Positions 45,061 through 57,234 of a DNA stretch of 64,000 nucleotides are shown here, piece by piece. The notes under the pieces are model-generated. The model was given only the letters and a program-made list of their open reading frames with translations, did not search any database and was not told the origin of the DNA. The DNA is from Diphasiastrum complanatum (Eukaryota > Streptophyta > Lycopodiopsida > Lycopodiales > Lycopodiaceae), in contig CM055095.1 in the NCBI GenBank assembly GCA_029204225.1, positions 13,794,049-13,858,048 of the forward strand. Reading direction: 5' to 3'. The position numbers and the translations under genes were made by a program. Every line of letters starts with the position of its first letter. Position 1 is the first letter of the stretch.

Positions 45061-48000
45061 CCTTCAACGTTTGTTTTGGTGTTTTCTATCAACGGCCAGG
45101 AAGAGGTTTTGTTGGGGGTCTGACCAGCTCTCTTTAATTCTCATTATCCACGGTTTGGTGACAGTAGATTCAGCGAGCTCAGAGGGCAATAGATAATCCG
45201 ATTTTTCAAGCACTTAATGATCTATCTCTCTGTCAGTGCGCTACAAAGTGCAGGTAGAATAACTCCCAAGGAGGAGAAACTTACGTACCTGCTACGAGCA
45301 CTACCACCCTCCTACAAATCAGCGCCCTTCTAATCTGATTTTTTTCAGCGCTCTTTTCTAGCTTTCCGTGGATTGGTTGATTGTAGTCTTTGCTACACCA
45401 AAGGACATCTTTTCTATATAAAGCCTGCACTGTCCGAGGAAGATTACGAGCAGCGACCATCTACTACAACCAGGTGCATTTCCACCACCCAGCCCTGTGC
45501 TTGGTCCTGCCCATAATCCACCTACAGTGGCTGCCCGTTCGCCTGCTGGTACTTCCCCTTCTGTGCAAGCTCGCATGGATAGTGTGGAAAGGACTGTCGC
45601 AGAGATGCGAGCGATGATGGTAGCTGATGGTTATGCATCTTCCTCGCAGTATGCTCCGCCTTATCTGTCCTTCTGTTGTTCGTCCTGTGTTACCTCCACC
45701 CTACCCAAAAGACAAAGATATTAAACCTACCCGTTTCGCAGGAAACACTCCCCAACGAAATACTAATATCATAGATCAGTGGTTGCATAAGTGGGAAGAG
45801 TATTTTGATTTGAAGCGGTCCCCAACTGATGAGGATTGGCGGGTCCGCAAAGCTGCTTACCATTTCACTGATTTTGCTGATAGGTAGTGGCGCAAGTTGT
45901 TGAAGTCAAAACAGGCTCCATTCACCTGGATTAAGTTTAAGTGAGCTTTTAGAGCTCAGTTCATTCCTCCACATGAGCATGTGCGTGCGACGGATGCTTG
46001 GCTTTTGCATCGTCAGAGGCAGTACATGGTGCAGGAATATGCTGATAAGTATCATGAGACGCTTATCAAGATCCCAGAAGAGATACATGAGTGGCTAGTA
46101 GTCCACAGGTTCATATTTGGCCTTCGTGAAGAGTTGAGGCCTTCAGTGCTGAATGAAGGGTGCAAAACCTTAGAAGAGGCAGTTGCTACAGCTCTCAACT
46201 TTGAAGGTAATGTGCGCACCAAGGCTGAATCTGGAGCGCCAAGCTGGCCTCAGAAGAAGGGTTTGGTCGTCGTGCTTACGACAAGTCTCCCCTTAGTCCT
46301 GAGCAAAAAAAAAAGGCCAAGAAAGACGGATTATGTTTTTTTTGTCTTGGCAAGCATCTTTTCAAAGATTGTCCTCGACGTACGGGCAAGAAGCTCCATA
46401 CTATGCAACGTCAAGATGAGGGCAAGGATAGGAAATTTTGGATGACTTGTTGGTAAGTGATGATGAGGACACTTGTCGTGTCATGGCTATTTCGGTGTGG
46501 AAGCTTGGTCCAGAGGCACCAGTTTGTTATTTGTCCACCAAGCGCGTGAAGCTTATCAGTTTCCTAATAGTGCACTGATACGCACGAGGGGGAAGCTGGG
46601 AGGTCATGACATGCTCGTCTTGTTTGACACCGGTTCCTCGCATAATATTATCTATTCTCGCGTGGTGAGGAAGTTTAGCTTAGCTACTGTTCCATCTGAT
46701 TACCGGTATACTGTTGAGATGCTAGATGGTAAGGGTACAGAGGTTTGGGATGAAAGAATCTCTTAGGTGTCTTTGTCTATTCAGACGTATACCGAGAAGT
46801 TAGATTTTAATATTACTAAACTAGCTAAGTTTGATATTGTACTTGGTAAGCGGTGGCATGCAAGTAAGCAGCCCGCTATAGATTTTAAGTCACATGTGTA
46901 TAAGTTTGGGCATGAGGGTATGTCTCATGTCTTAAAGGGGGAGAGACCATTTGTTGAGGGTCCTCTTGTTACCTGTATGCAAATAAAGAGAATGGAGATT
47001 TAGTATTTGTGGTTGTGTTATGTGAATGTTGATTCCAGTTTTGATTCTTATGTTGATAATACTCATATAAGCACACTCACTAATAAACCACAAGAAGCTT
47101 CATCTACTTTTGCATCCCCTAGTGCACATGCATTTTCATTACAGCCTAGATGTGACCCAGCAAGTGAGTTGGAGAAGTCCATCCGCACTCAGTTTAGACA
47201 CGTGCTAATTAGTAATATGCCAGAGGGATTGCCGCCTAGTCAGAACGTTGATCATTGTATTGAGCTCGTTCCAAGGGCAAGTCCGGTATGTAGGCCTCCT
47301 TATAGGATGAGCCTAAAAGAGGAAGAGAAAGTCAGAAAGATGTTGGAGTATCTCAAGCTCGGGTACATCCGTCCTAGTTATTCACCTTTCGCCTCTCCTA
47401 TTTTACTTGTTAAGAAATAGGATGGTAGTTTCGGATGTGTGTAGATTACAGGGGATTGAATAAGATCACTGTAAAGCACATGTATCTGATGCCCAGGATT
47501 GATGATCTACTAGATGCGTTGCAAGGTGCAACCATTTTCAGTAAGATAGATCTCAAAAGTGGATACCATCAAATACGGATTCGAGATGAAGACATCCAGA
47601 AGACGGCCTTCCGAACCCGTTTCCGCCCCAGCCACGTTCATGATGCTCATGAACGATGTCTTGCGAGATTATATGGGCAAGTTTATAGTCAATTTTATTG
47701 ACGATATATTGGTTTTTAGTAAAGCGGTCGAGGAGCATGAGGTTCACCTCAAGACCGTATTTGGCAAGTTACAAGCTTTTGTCTTGTACGCCAATGCTCA
47801 GAAGATAGAGTTGTGTAAAACTCGTGTCGAGTATTTGGGTCACGTAGTGACAACTGAGGGTATTTCGGTTGACTCAGCCAAGGTGGCTGTGGTTAAGAAG
47901 TGGCCGAGGCCTGCCAATTGTAATCTTTCTTAGGCTTTTGTAAGTTCTACCGGCGGTTTGTTAGGAATTATTCCTGGATAGCTGCTCCTCTAACGGACCA

Positions 48001-50001
48001 GTTACGGAAAAACAACACTGTGGTTCGATGGGATGCTGAAGCTCAGCAACGTCTTGAGAACTTGAAGGAGTCTGTGGCCACGGCTCCAGTCCTCAAGATT
48101 GTGGATACCCAAAAACCTTTAGACCTAGAGACGGATGCAAGTGGCATTGCCGTAGGTGCAGTGTTGAGCCAAGAGGGTAGACCAGTAGCCTTTGAGAGTA
48201 AGAAGTTGACACCAGCTCAACAGAAATATCCTACACACAAGTAAGAGTTGTATGCGATTATACATGCGCTCAAGGTGTGGAGACATTATTTATATGGTGC
48301 CGAGTTTTATGTGTACACAGATCATCATACTTTAGAGTATTTTTGCACTCAGCCAAATTTGAAAGGCCGCCAAGCTCAGTGGGCCGAGCTAATGCAGGAA
48401 TTTCACTTGGAAATTCGCTTCCGAAGAGGGAAGGAAAATGTGGTCGTTGATGCACTCTCTCGTATACTGCATCAGATGAGCTTTACTGTGGTTGACAGTG
48501 GTCTCATGGAGGAGATTAAGAAGGCTCAAGAAAAGGACCCGCATTGTCAGCGTGTGGCCTAATGCGCGCAAGGTAGTCGACCAAACGGAAGAGTCAGTCG
48601 AGGCTGTCGCTTCCGTAGAGGCACATACCAGTACATATCTAACATACACCGTGAAGGATGGTATGTTAATGAGAAATGGAAGAGTTTTCGTGCCAGACGT
48701 GAAGGATCTTCGTCGTAAGATACTTCATGAATGCCATGATAGTCCCTGCGCAAGGCACCCTGGTATTGATAAGCCTAGTGAGCTTTTAAAAAGGCATTAT
48801 TTCTAGCCACGATTGCAGCGGGATGTAAGAGAGTACGTCCAGCGTTGCACGGTTTGTCAAGTGAACAAGGCCGAGACAGTAAGTCCTCCGGGCTTGCTAC
48901 ATCCACTTGAGATACCTACAGGAAGGTGGGAAAGCATCTCTATGGATTTTATTGTTGGGCTACCCAAGACCCATAAGGGATTAAATTCCATTATGGTAGT
49001 GGTAGATAGGTTTTCCAAGATGGCTCACTTCATCGCAACGACAAGAAGGTCACAGCTCCGCAGGGTTGCTGACTTGTTTATTGAGAATATTGCCAGGTTA
49101 CATGGCCTTCTGAAGTCCATTGTTTCTGACAGGGATCCCAAGTTTACGGGAAATTTCTGGATTGAGGTGTTCACCAAGCTGGGAACACAGTTGCGGATGA
49201 GTAGCTTTGAGCATCCTCAGACGGATGGTCAGACAGAGCGAGTGAACCAAATCTTGGAAGATATGCTTAGGGCATATGTTAGTAGTACGCGAACAGACTG
49301 GGTAAAGCATTACCGCTATTGGAGTTCGCGTACAATGATAAGAGACATGCGTCCACTGGATTGAGTCCATTTGAGCTCAATTATGATTTCAGGCCACTTA
49401 GTCCTGCAATCATAGGGATTCCGCATAGGGTACCTAGTGTTGTAGAGTTTTTGGCTCAGATGCAGCAGAAGCTAGAGATGGCACGAGATAACTTGTCCAA
49501 GGTTGTAGCTAGGACAGAGAGTTATACCCGTGAGAACCGTACCTATCGGGAATTTGAAAATGGAGATTGGGTGTATTTACTAGTCCCTTCGAAGTCGAAG
49601 GTGCTACGCACAGGAAAGTGCGCCAAGTTATCTCCTAGGTATTGTGGACCATGGTTGATTATTAAGAAGGTGAGCCAAGTAGCTTATAAGCTACAGCTAC
49701 CTGTGGGATCCAATGTGCATCCAATGTTTCATGTTAGCAAATTGAAGAAATGTTTGCACGATGGCGATAGCCTGGTGGAAGGTCTAGTGTCTCTAGAGGA
49801 GAAAGACACCACAGGTTATGGGCCAGAAAGAATCCTAGATCGAAGGGAGCGACGATTGCGGAATCGTCTCCTTCAAGAGTATCTAGTAACCTGGAAAGGG
49901 CATCCGTTGTCAGATGCTACCTGGGAGATGCGACAGGCATTGCAAAGTCTTACCCGGAGTTTGTCATCGAGGACCGATGACTTGCCAGAGAAGGGAAGGA
50001 T

Positions 50002-50481
50002 TGTTAGAGACCAGTTATGGCTCTATCATGATCTCGGCATGGCCGGTTACCAAAGGGCCTGAGGCCTAGTATTGGTAAGGGTCGGTGACCGACGAGGACA
50101 TCTGTCCCAAATAGGGACCGGTGCGTCACGAGCAATGATCCGGTGTGGCCGCCTGACAAGCTGTCAGAGACGCGGTGTGTCTTGACCATCGGGACCCTAG
50201 TCGTCAGTGACGAGATGCTAGCCGGCAAGTAGTCGAGGTGACCAAGCAGGTCACAGGTCTTTGGAGGGGCCCGGGGGTGGTACCCTATGAGTCACTCGGT
50301 ATTCACAAGTCACAGGGGTCATGCATGCCAAGTGGACTGATCACCCACAGGTGGATGCCATGTGCCAGTTGATGGGAATAGTAGGTACAAGGACTCAAAG
50401 AGGGGATGCCTATGGTTGGGAGGTGCATTCTACACACCGGCCTTCTAGGATTCACGACCTTGGAGAGACTGGCTTGTGACA
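50002..50481 (+). repeat. 3' LTR of the chromodomain gypsy element
   Basis: TGTTAGAGACCAGTTATGG ... GGCTTGTGACA, then the target duplicate CAAGG. About 28 differences from the 5' LTR by eye, mostly transitions. Confidence 0.93.
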
Positions 50482-50486
50482 CAAGG

Positions 50487-51310
50487 TGACCCTCTCCATT
50501 ACATTTGAAGCAAAGATTCTTCTTTCGAGCTTCCACTAGGTCTTTCTTGCCACCTTGATGTTTATTAAAGTGGTGTTTGAGTTTCTTAGAATTAGGATTT
50601 GAAGATGGCTCATTGGTAACTTCCTTATCCTTTCTTTTAGATTGGAAACCCTTCTTTTGCTCATTAGGGTGATGACTCTTAAGTGGCTTAAGAGTATCAT
50701 CAAAAAAATTTGCAGCCCTAATAGCATCTTCTAGGGTGTTAGGATGGTTTCTTCTAACATCCACTTCATAATCTTTAGGTAAATCATCAATAAACATGAG
50801 CATCTGTATCTTTGGACGTATTTCACTATAAAGAGGAATAAGATACTCATGGAAATCTTGAATGAATTGATCAAGGCCTTTGCTCATGGTTAATCCCGAA
50901 AGCTTTTGGAAATGTTCATAGTCATGTAACAAGGGAAGAAAGTATTCCTTGAATACTAGGCAAAATGCCTCCCATGTTAAGGGTTGTTTTTCTTTGGCTA
51001 CTAAATCCTCCCACCAAACTAAGGCTTTTTCATCCAAAAACATAATGGCGGTGGAGAGTTTTAAACTTTCAAAAAATGTATTCGCGGCAAAATATGTATT
51101 CCAAACATTAAGCCATGAATTAACTACTTGTCGACTCCTCTCTTTCTTTTCCCCTTTATACACTTTAACGGGAGGAGGTACTACATGCTTTCGATGACTA
51201 GTCAACTTAGATTCAAGGGCTTGATTCTTAAGAATAGTTTCATGTAGTTGTTGGTTTGTAGCAATGTGGAATGGAGAACTATCCTTTGTTTTGGTAGGAG
51301 TTGCTAGCAA
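50487..51310 (-). CDS. Gypsy gag of the older minus-strand element
   Basis: A retrotransposon gag domain (YFAANTFFESLKLSTAIMFL, WEDLVAKEKQPLTWEAFC, FKEYFLPLLHDYE) is followed by a Lys-rich linker. The start of a CCHC knuckle (CFKCNGEGHL) lies where the younger gypsy is inserted. The frame continues into that element's LTR, so its last codons are not gag. Confidence 0.82.
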
Positions 51311-52684
51311 ATTCTTTCTCTTTCTTCTTTAATTTCAAAAGTTAAGAAGTAAATGAATTTACAATCCTTTAACCAAAACAATTTTCCCTTTCAAGTAAAA
51401 TTAACTTCCCTTCACAAAAACCAGAATTTTTGGATGTGAAAGTCACTGAAGTTTTGTGAAAAAAACGGAATTTCAAAATGATGGGTAAATTGGCCTATTT
51501 TCACTAATCCAAGGTTCAAATAGACTAAAAATTAGATTTGAGGTTTTCTGAAGTTTTGTGAAGGTCACTAATGTTCTGTGAAGGTCATTGAAATTCTGTG
51601 AAAAAAACAAAATTTCAAAATGAAGGGTAGCTTTGGCCTAAGATGGGTTGATTCCTCACTAATTTTAGTGTGTAGACAAGGCCAATCTTCCAAACTACTT
51701 CTACATTTAGTAACTTCACTTTACGCACAAACCAAACTTCAAAAATAAAATTTTGAAAGTTGAAGTTGGGCTCTTATTGGCTAGGCCCACAGATTTGGAC
51801 AATGACAAATTTTTATGGAACAACAAAAGGAGGTTTAAAGTTACCATTTTCACTTTGGAAGCCCTCCAATGTGCTTCTCCTCCAATGCTCCTAAGATCCT
51901 TCTAAAAGTAGACAATCAAGATGGCCTCAAGAACTTACCACCCAACCATAGCTAGATCCAAGGACAAGCAAGCCCTATCTAACACCCTTGCTAAACCACA
52001 ATCACTACCATCACAATCACAAGCATGCTCAAGATCCTACCCCCATCTATGTCTCATACCAAAGATGGTGATCCTCTCAAGAGCAAGCAAGCCAAATCTA
52101 AGCTCTCTACACACTAGCAATCCACTAGAGAATAGAAGCAAACCACAACACAAAAAATCTCCCCTCATTTGGGCGCCCTCTCCCTCTCTTATAGATGGCC
52201 AATGACTCACTCCAAAGCACTATGGAATGTCCACACATGCCAATGAGAAAAGGGGAGGCAAATGAAAGGCCAAGAGGCTCACAAGTTAGTGGAATGTCAA
52301 AAGACACCTTCCATAATTTATGGTTTTTGGTTATAACTTCTTGGGTTCTTTAGGGGTATCAAGCGGCCCTAGTAGGTGCACCCTCCTACTAGTTCCCCAT
52401 GACCCTTATGCGATGGCTAATTTTGGCCCAAGGGCTATCATGTGATTATGGCTCAAGGTTGAGGCCCAAGGTCTAGCCTCCTAACACCTCACTAGGTTCC
52501 ATACCTCCATCCAAGGCATAGACACCTACATGCCCTTATCCAAGGACACAAGTACCTTAATCCAAAGGCACCTAACAAGGCTACCCCTTATTCGAGGGTG
52601 ACTCGCCATTTAACCCCCGAGACACTAAATGGGCACATAGGGGTTATTGAAGTACTGCTAGTTACATAGGTATGTAACACACCT
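51311..52684 (-). repeat. LTR-like segment and flank between two minus-strand gypsy fossils
   Basis: On the minus strand, a polypurine-like stretch (ATGGTAGAGGAGG, about 52697-52685) is followed by TGTGTTACATACC, an LTR-type start at about 52684. A TATA-like CTATAAGAGAG lies near 52195. The other LTR edge, probably near 51.9 kb, and any primer site were not found. The segment may be the 3' LTR of the element to its right, the 5' LTR of the one to its left, or a shared one. From about 51.9 to 51.3 kb only leader-like AT-rich sequence is seen, with direct repeats around TTCTGTGAAGGTCA (about 51550-51600). Confidence 0.5.
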
Positions 52685-52699
52685 CCTCTACCATGTCCG

Positions 52700-54334
52700 G
52701 GGGAAATATATCAAAAGTGATCAAAGACGGTGTACAATGTACAATGATGTAGCATAGGTTACCGATGTGCTAAGATCTGTGATCCGGGGTGGAAGTGCTC
52801 GTGGGAGGAATTTTTTCCAAAAGGATCTCGATGAGGAACTAAAGAAAAGGTCCATCATCTTCTTGCCTTGGCGGATCCCCAACCGCTGTGGCTTGAGGGG
52901 GGCTTGAGGGGGGTGTTTCTAGAGCAAAAAGCATATACGGAGAAGAAATGTCAACATTTCCATTTAATTCTATGAGTGAGCCGTTATGTAAGAACGACAA
53001 ACTGTGAGTTACATAGTTTTTCTTCAACGTCTCGTTCCTCTCATAAAACCACTCCTTACCAAGTATTACATCTACCTTATCTAGATTCATAATATGAAAG
53101 TCCATTTAGGCTTGTATTTGAATCGGCAGATGTGGGACTATCCAGTCCCAAACTTGGCTTTCTGCTCTTGTTGCCAGCTTCACTGTATAACGGTGGTCAC
53201 TTTGCTTTGTTTCCACCTTTAGCCTCTGCAACAAATTAGAGTTAATAAAAATATGTGTGGACCATCATCAAATAAAATTGTTACGGCTTGGCCACCCACA
53301 ACCCCCTTCATCCGAATGAGGTCGTGAGGACCAAAAACAGCTGTATTGAAACAACAATGCTCACACACAGAATTACCAGCAAAGGAAAGATCAACACAAG
53401 ATATGCTAAAGTTACCTGGCGTCTTAAAAGATGGCCTTTTAGCCTTCCCTTTTCTTTGGACATTCCTTCGTGACATGACCAGGTTCCATGCAATTGAAGC
53501 ATAGATTGTCGCTTCTGGCTTTCATAAAGGTTTCCTGATCCATAGTAGAACTTTTTTTGATTTACCAGAACCAAAAGACCCTTCCTTTGCCTTATCCTTC
53601 CCTTTCTTTGGAAAGAAAGGCTTCTTACCCTTTACATCGGGTAAGACACCAGACTCAGGCTTAACCACTATACGAGTATCATCGTAAATCCTAGCAAAGC
53701 AAACTACATCCTCGAGGGTAAGAGGCTGGTTCCTCCTAACCTCTAGCTGGTAGTCTCTTGGCAACCCAAGAATAAAATGCGACTTTCCCAAAGGAGGGTC
53801 TATTCTAGTTGTAAAACGAAAATAAACCTCTTGAAACTCTTGTAAATATTGATCTAGGGGCTGGTTCCCCATATGCATCGTTGCATACTGACGATAAAAT
53901 TCAAAGTCATCTAAGATGGGAAGGAAGACCGCCTTAAAGGCCTTACAAAAATCTTCCCAATTTTTATTTGCTTCAAGCTTACCCCTTAAATCTTGCTACC
54001 ACGTAAAAGCTTTACCTTGCAAGTACATGACGGCTAGGTTGATCTTGTTTTCGTCGGATGCATCATGCATGGAGAAGTGCGAGTTCCACCGATCAATCCA
54101 CGGCAAGACCGCTTCAGGGGTTCTATCCTTCTTTTCCCCAGCGAAAATCTCAGGGGTGAACAAAGGTTGATGCAATAGTTGCCTTAATTGCGTCAATTCC
54201 TTCAAATCTTGCTGATCCCGAGAGTGTTTGGATTGCAAATCAACAATCTGTTGTTGTAGATTATTAATTGCAAGCAATAGCGATTCGGAATCCAAGGTAG
54301 AGGTAGATGTTGTAACCTCATGAGTAGGAGACAT
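52700..54334 (-). mobile_element. Ty3/gypsy fossil with gag and protease, minus strand
   Basis: Gag runs 54334-53522: MSPTHEVTTSTSTLDSESLL, then PWIDRWNSHFSMHDASDEN, then LPRDYQLEVRRNQPLTLEDV. A knuckle-like region (about 53500-53470) and protease (about 53330-53220) follow, then a NLDKVDVILGKEWFYERNE segment (about 53094-53038). RT, RNase H and integrase are not present before the LTR-like segment at 52684. It is a broken fossil, related to the gag at 50.5-51.3 kb. Confidence 0.78.
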
Positions 54335-54820
54335 AGGCTATGTGGTAGGAATAGGATCCATTATTCAAGAGCAAGAGAGGTGAATTAAGAAAGAAAAGAG
54401 TTGGAAGAGATCACAATCAACTCAAGGAAGGTAAATACAAACTCAAGCTTGTTGGCTCCTCTACTATCCAAATGGTATTGTCCATGGCTACTACAAGGAT
54501 AAGAAGAAAGCAAAGGGAGAGATGCACCACCACCTCCACTCTCTCTTCTCATGAAACTTAGCATAGGAGAGGCATGCCTCCCTATACATGCTTGATCAAA
54601 ATCTGCCAAGTGGCATTACTTTGCCACCTAAGCCTGTCCTTTTATCAAGTGATTTTGGTGACCTGGACCACCTGCCAGAGATTCTTTACTAGCTGGTGCC
54701 CAGGACACCCCCCTTCGCTGGTCCTCCTCTTCCTACAAACTGTCGCGGACAGTTGCTGTCCCTCGCTACTCTACGGGACCTGATTTCCGCTTACAGAACC
54801 GTGTGGATTTCTGTCCGCCA
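54335..54820. other. Leader or flank, no gene
   Basis: Probably the leader of the gypsy fossil, then unassigned sequence with a GC-richer patch (about 54640-54800). No primer site, LTR edge or open frame with content was recognised. Confidence 0.45.
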
Positions 54821-54829
54821 AGGTTGCAT

Positions 54830-54900
54830 TCAAACGTATCAAACGTCCACATTTGAAACGCGTTTGAAACGTTTGAAAGAAAGTTTCAAACGTTTGAAAC
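54830..54900. repeat. TTTGAAACG array with an 18-base perfect palindrome
   Basis: CAAACGTATCAAACG, then TTTGAAACGCGTTTGAAACG, then GTTTCAAACGTTTGAAAC. The last is a perfect palindrome at 54883-54900. Short motifs in both orientations close to a transposase gene are typical of subterminal hAT transposase-binding sites. The array lies about 370 bases beyond the stop codon of the hAT gene next door. From 54906 to 55264 nothing else is seen. Confidence 0.7.
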
Positions 54901-55264
54901 AAAATCCTATATTTCTTTCTGATTTTTTTGCAAGTTTTTAAGCAACTAATGCTAATTTAAGTGTTGGAACCTTAAACATAACATAAAAGTAGTTGAATAA
55001 GCATGTTTAACAAATAAAAGCATTCAATGTAGACACTAAACAACAATATGTACAAATTACAATGAAATTTAGTTGGATATATGAAGGAATAACAAGAGTG
55101 CACCATCATCAACAAGTGCATAAAAACCATCCATCCTCAAAAAAATTATGGTTCAAAATGAAAATCAAGTCAACTGGTTACATTCTACTGGAAAATGGCC
55201 ACTCGCTAGTGGCTAGCAACTAGCAAACTAAGAAATATGATAACATAATAAAACATGTAGTAAA

Positions 55265-57116
55265 TCAAACGTCGTCAAGTGGTATGACAACATCAGCATC
55301 CTCAGCATCATCCTGTAAATCAACATCTTCCTCATCCTCATCAATATCCTCAAGGTCAACAAGAACAAGAAGAAGCATGAGAGGAAGTGGAAGCCATGCC
55401 CATCTCAATATCCCTAGCAGCCTGGGTAATACCCTGTATCTCCAAGCCCTCTTCTATGTCGGCTCTCTCAGCCTCCACCACCAGCAATCAGTCCTCCTCT
55501 TGCTCCTCCTCGATTTGTTGCAAAGTTAGATCCATCTTCTCAAACCCTCGTGCCTTGATCTTATCAAGGACACGAAGATTGAAATGCATAGAGACCAACA
55601 TGTCAAGGGTGGATGGCTTCAACCTATTTCTCTTGGTATGAATCAAGGAGAAGGTACTCCAATTTCTCTCACAAGGAGAGCCGTACTTCCCTGGCTAAGT
55701 ATCTTGATTACCAACCTTTGCAACTCAGGTGTGGAGGCTCCAAAGGACTCCCACCAACGCACACCCGTCTGCCTCTGAGATGCCAAGTGTGCCACTGACC
55801 GACCAAATGTCCCTTGCCCATTCTTGTACATGTCCATTTGATTTAACAATGTTCCTTCATATGCTGAATTTCCACTCAAGTATCTATCCACAGCTATTTT
55901 CCATCCCTTGTCAACCTCGACATCAGACTCTTGCCCCATATCCAACCACTGTGGATGCAAAGCAAATGCTGCAGCAAGTAAAGGAGAATGCATCATGTCC
56001 CATCTCTCAAGGCAAAGGCTCTCTATCACACGTATTCGATCGGCATCAAAAGAGGTACATGACCGTATTCCCTCAACCATCCGGTCCATCAGCTCATAGA
56101 CAAATCCCATGGTGGCTCCCTCTCTATCAACAACTCGTAACAACTTAAGGATGGGCTTGCATAGCTTCACAATATTCTCTGCCTCCTCCCAAAATAATGG
56201 ACCAAGTATTGTATGCTCAATGTCTCTCGCTACCTCAGTTGATGCGGACTTCAAGTTATGCCACTCCTCATGGACCACCAACCGCCTAAGGGCAACTTTT
56301 ACCCGCAAGAGATTTGCAAGCACAATGTAGATGTAGCCAAAGCGTGTTTGAGCCAGCTTCAAAAGCTTACGTTTGCTCACTTTTCGAAAAACACCTAGCA
56401 CCCTTTGATGACCTGTGATGAAAGTCACTATTTTTCGTGCCTTTTGCAAAACAGGAGCTACCCAATCTAGTGCTCCAATGTCCTCAAACAACAAAATCCA
56501 GACAATGGCAAGTGCAACGTGTAAAAAAAATCTTCGGATACTCCTCCTCTAGCATCTCACCAGCACGCAAACAATAACTGGCATTATCCATTACAACTTG
56601 TACCACATTGTGCTCTCCACCCTTGCCAATGATTTCTTTTACATGTTCATAGATATACAAGCCTGATTTTTCGAAACCACTAGCATCCAAACTGCATAAA
56701 AAGATAGAACCATAGATACTAGTAGCAACAAAGTTAATGATAGGTCGTCCACGTGTGTCAGACCAAACCATCACATACAATCGTCACCCATATTTTACCC
56801 ACTTATCCTTTACCATTTGCAGCTCCCTTGTAAGCAATTTCGTCTCCTCTCGCATCTCTTTCACCCTAATAGCCTCATAAAAAGGGGCTTTCACCAAACC
56901 ACCAACCTCTCCTACAGTTCTCAACATATCTTGAAAATATCTGCTCTTGACTACATTGAAAGGAATTGCATTTGCATAAAAAAATTTCCTACAAGCAATC
57001 CGAAATTTGTTTCTCTTTTCTAAGGCCCATGCGGCTGTCAAATCACCACTATTTGCAGCTCGACCTCTCTTACATGTAGGCCCTGTAGAAGCATCCACGG
57101 ATTGCCTGTTCTCCAT
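55265..57116 (-). pseudogene. hAT-superfamily transposase, nearly full-length coding region
   Basis: Hallmarks run in order: FRIACRKFFYANAIPFNVVK (about 57010-56950); WSDTRGRPIINFVATSIYGS, a DUF659-type domain with its catalytic-type Asp (about 56765-56705); VQVVMDNASYCLRAGEMLEE; CHCLDFV; RFGYIYIVLANLLRVKVALR; LLRVVDREGATMGFVYELMD; LCLERWDMMHSPLLAAAFAL; the dimerisation motif CERNWSTFSLIHTKRNRL (about 55660-55600). The acidic end DLQDDAEDADVVIPLDDV precedes TGA at 55267-55265. Breaks: TGA at 56783-56781 where the family has Cys after KYG; a frame change near 56490, between CHCLDFVV and EDIGALDWV; another near 55680, just before the dimerisation motif; at least one more before the acidic tail. 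A Met at 57116 is a plausible start. The usual BED zinc finger is not visible upstream. Confidence 0.88.
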
Positions 57117-57234
57117 CTCATATGGGTTGCAATTGCTTGAGGGTCTACCCCTCTCTATGGGAGTAGTCCATCAAATAGAATTCTTAATAGCTCCCCTATA
57201 TCACTTTTCCCATACATCATGAGCCAAAAGGAAG

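Larger units (their letters stand above)
44143..50481 (+). mobile_element. Chromodomain Ty3/gypsy retrotransposon with both LTRs, 6.3 kb
   Basis: LTRs at 44143-44619 and 50002-50481 start TGTTAGAG and end GTGACA. The 5-bp duplication CAAGG flanks the element. The primer site follows the 5' LTR and a purine tract (GAGAAGGGAAGGA) precedes the 3' LTR. Interior in order: leader (44640-45400), gag (about 45400-46445), protease (about 46590-47003), RT (about 47200-47935), RNase H (48020-48530), integrase (about 48660-49380) and C-terminal chromodomain (about 49790-49980, LVTWKGHPLSDATWEM). This order and the chromodomain mark a chromovirus. Structurally complete, but the coding region is broken at around ten places. 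By eye the LTRs are about 94% identical, suggesting a few million years at fast plant rates and more at slow ones. Confidence 0.92.
41760..51310 (-). mobile_element. Older Ty3/gypsy fossil, minus strand, split by a younger gypsy insertion
   Basis: Read right to left: gag (51310-50487), the inserted plus-strand gypsy (50481-44143, separate entry), then reverse transcriptase and RNase H (43769-42489) and integrase (42400-41760). The insertion lies in the gag zinc-knuckle region, flanked by the duplication CAAGG (44138-44142 and 50482-50486). The element runs into LINE sequence near 41750. Its own LTRs are not securely identified; an LTR at about 51.9-52.68 kb may be its 5' one. Broken, with a handful of visible breaks, and older than the inserted copy. 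Confidence 0.8.
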
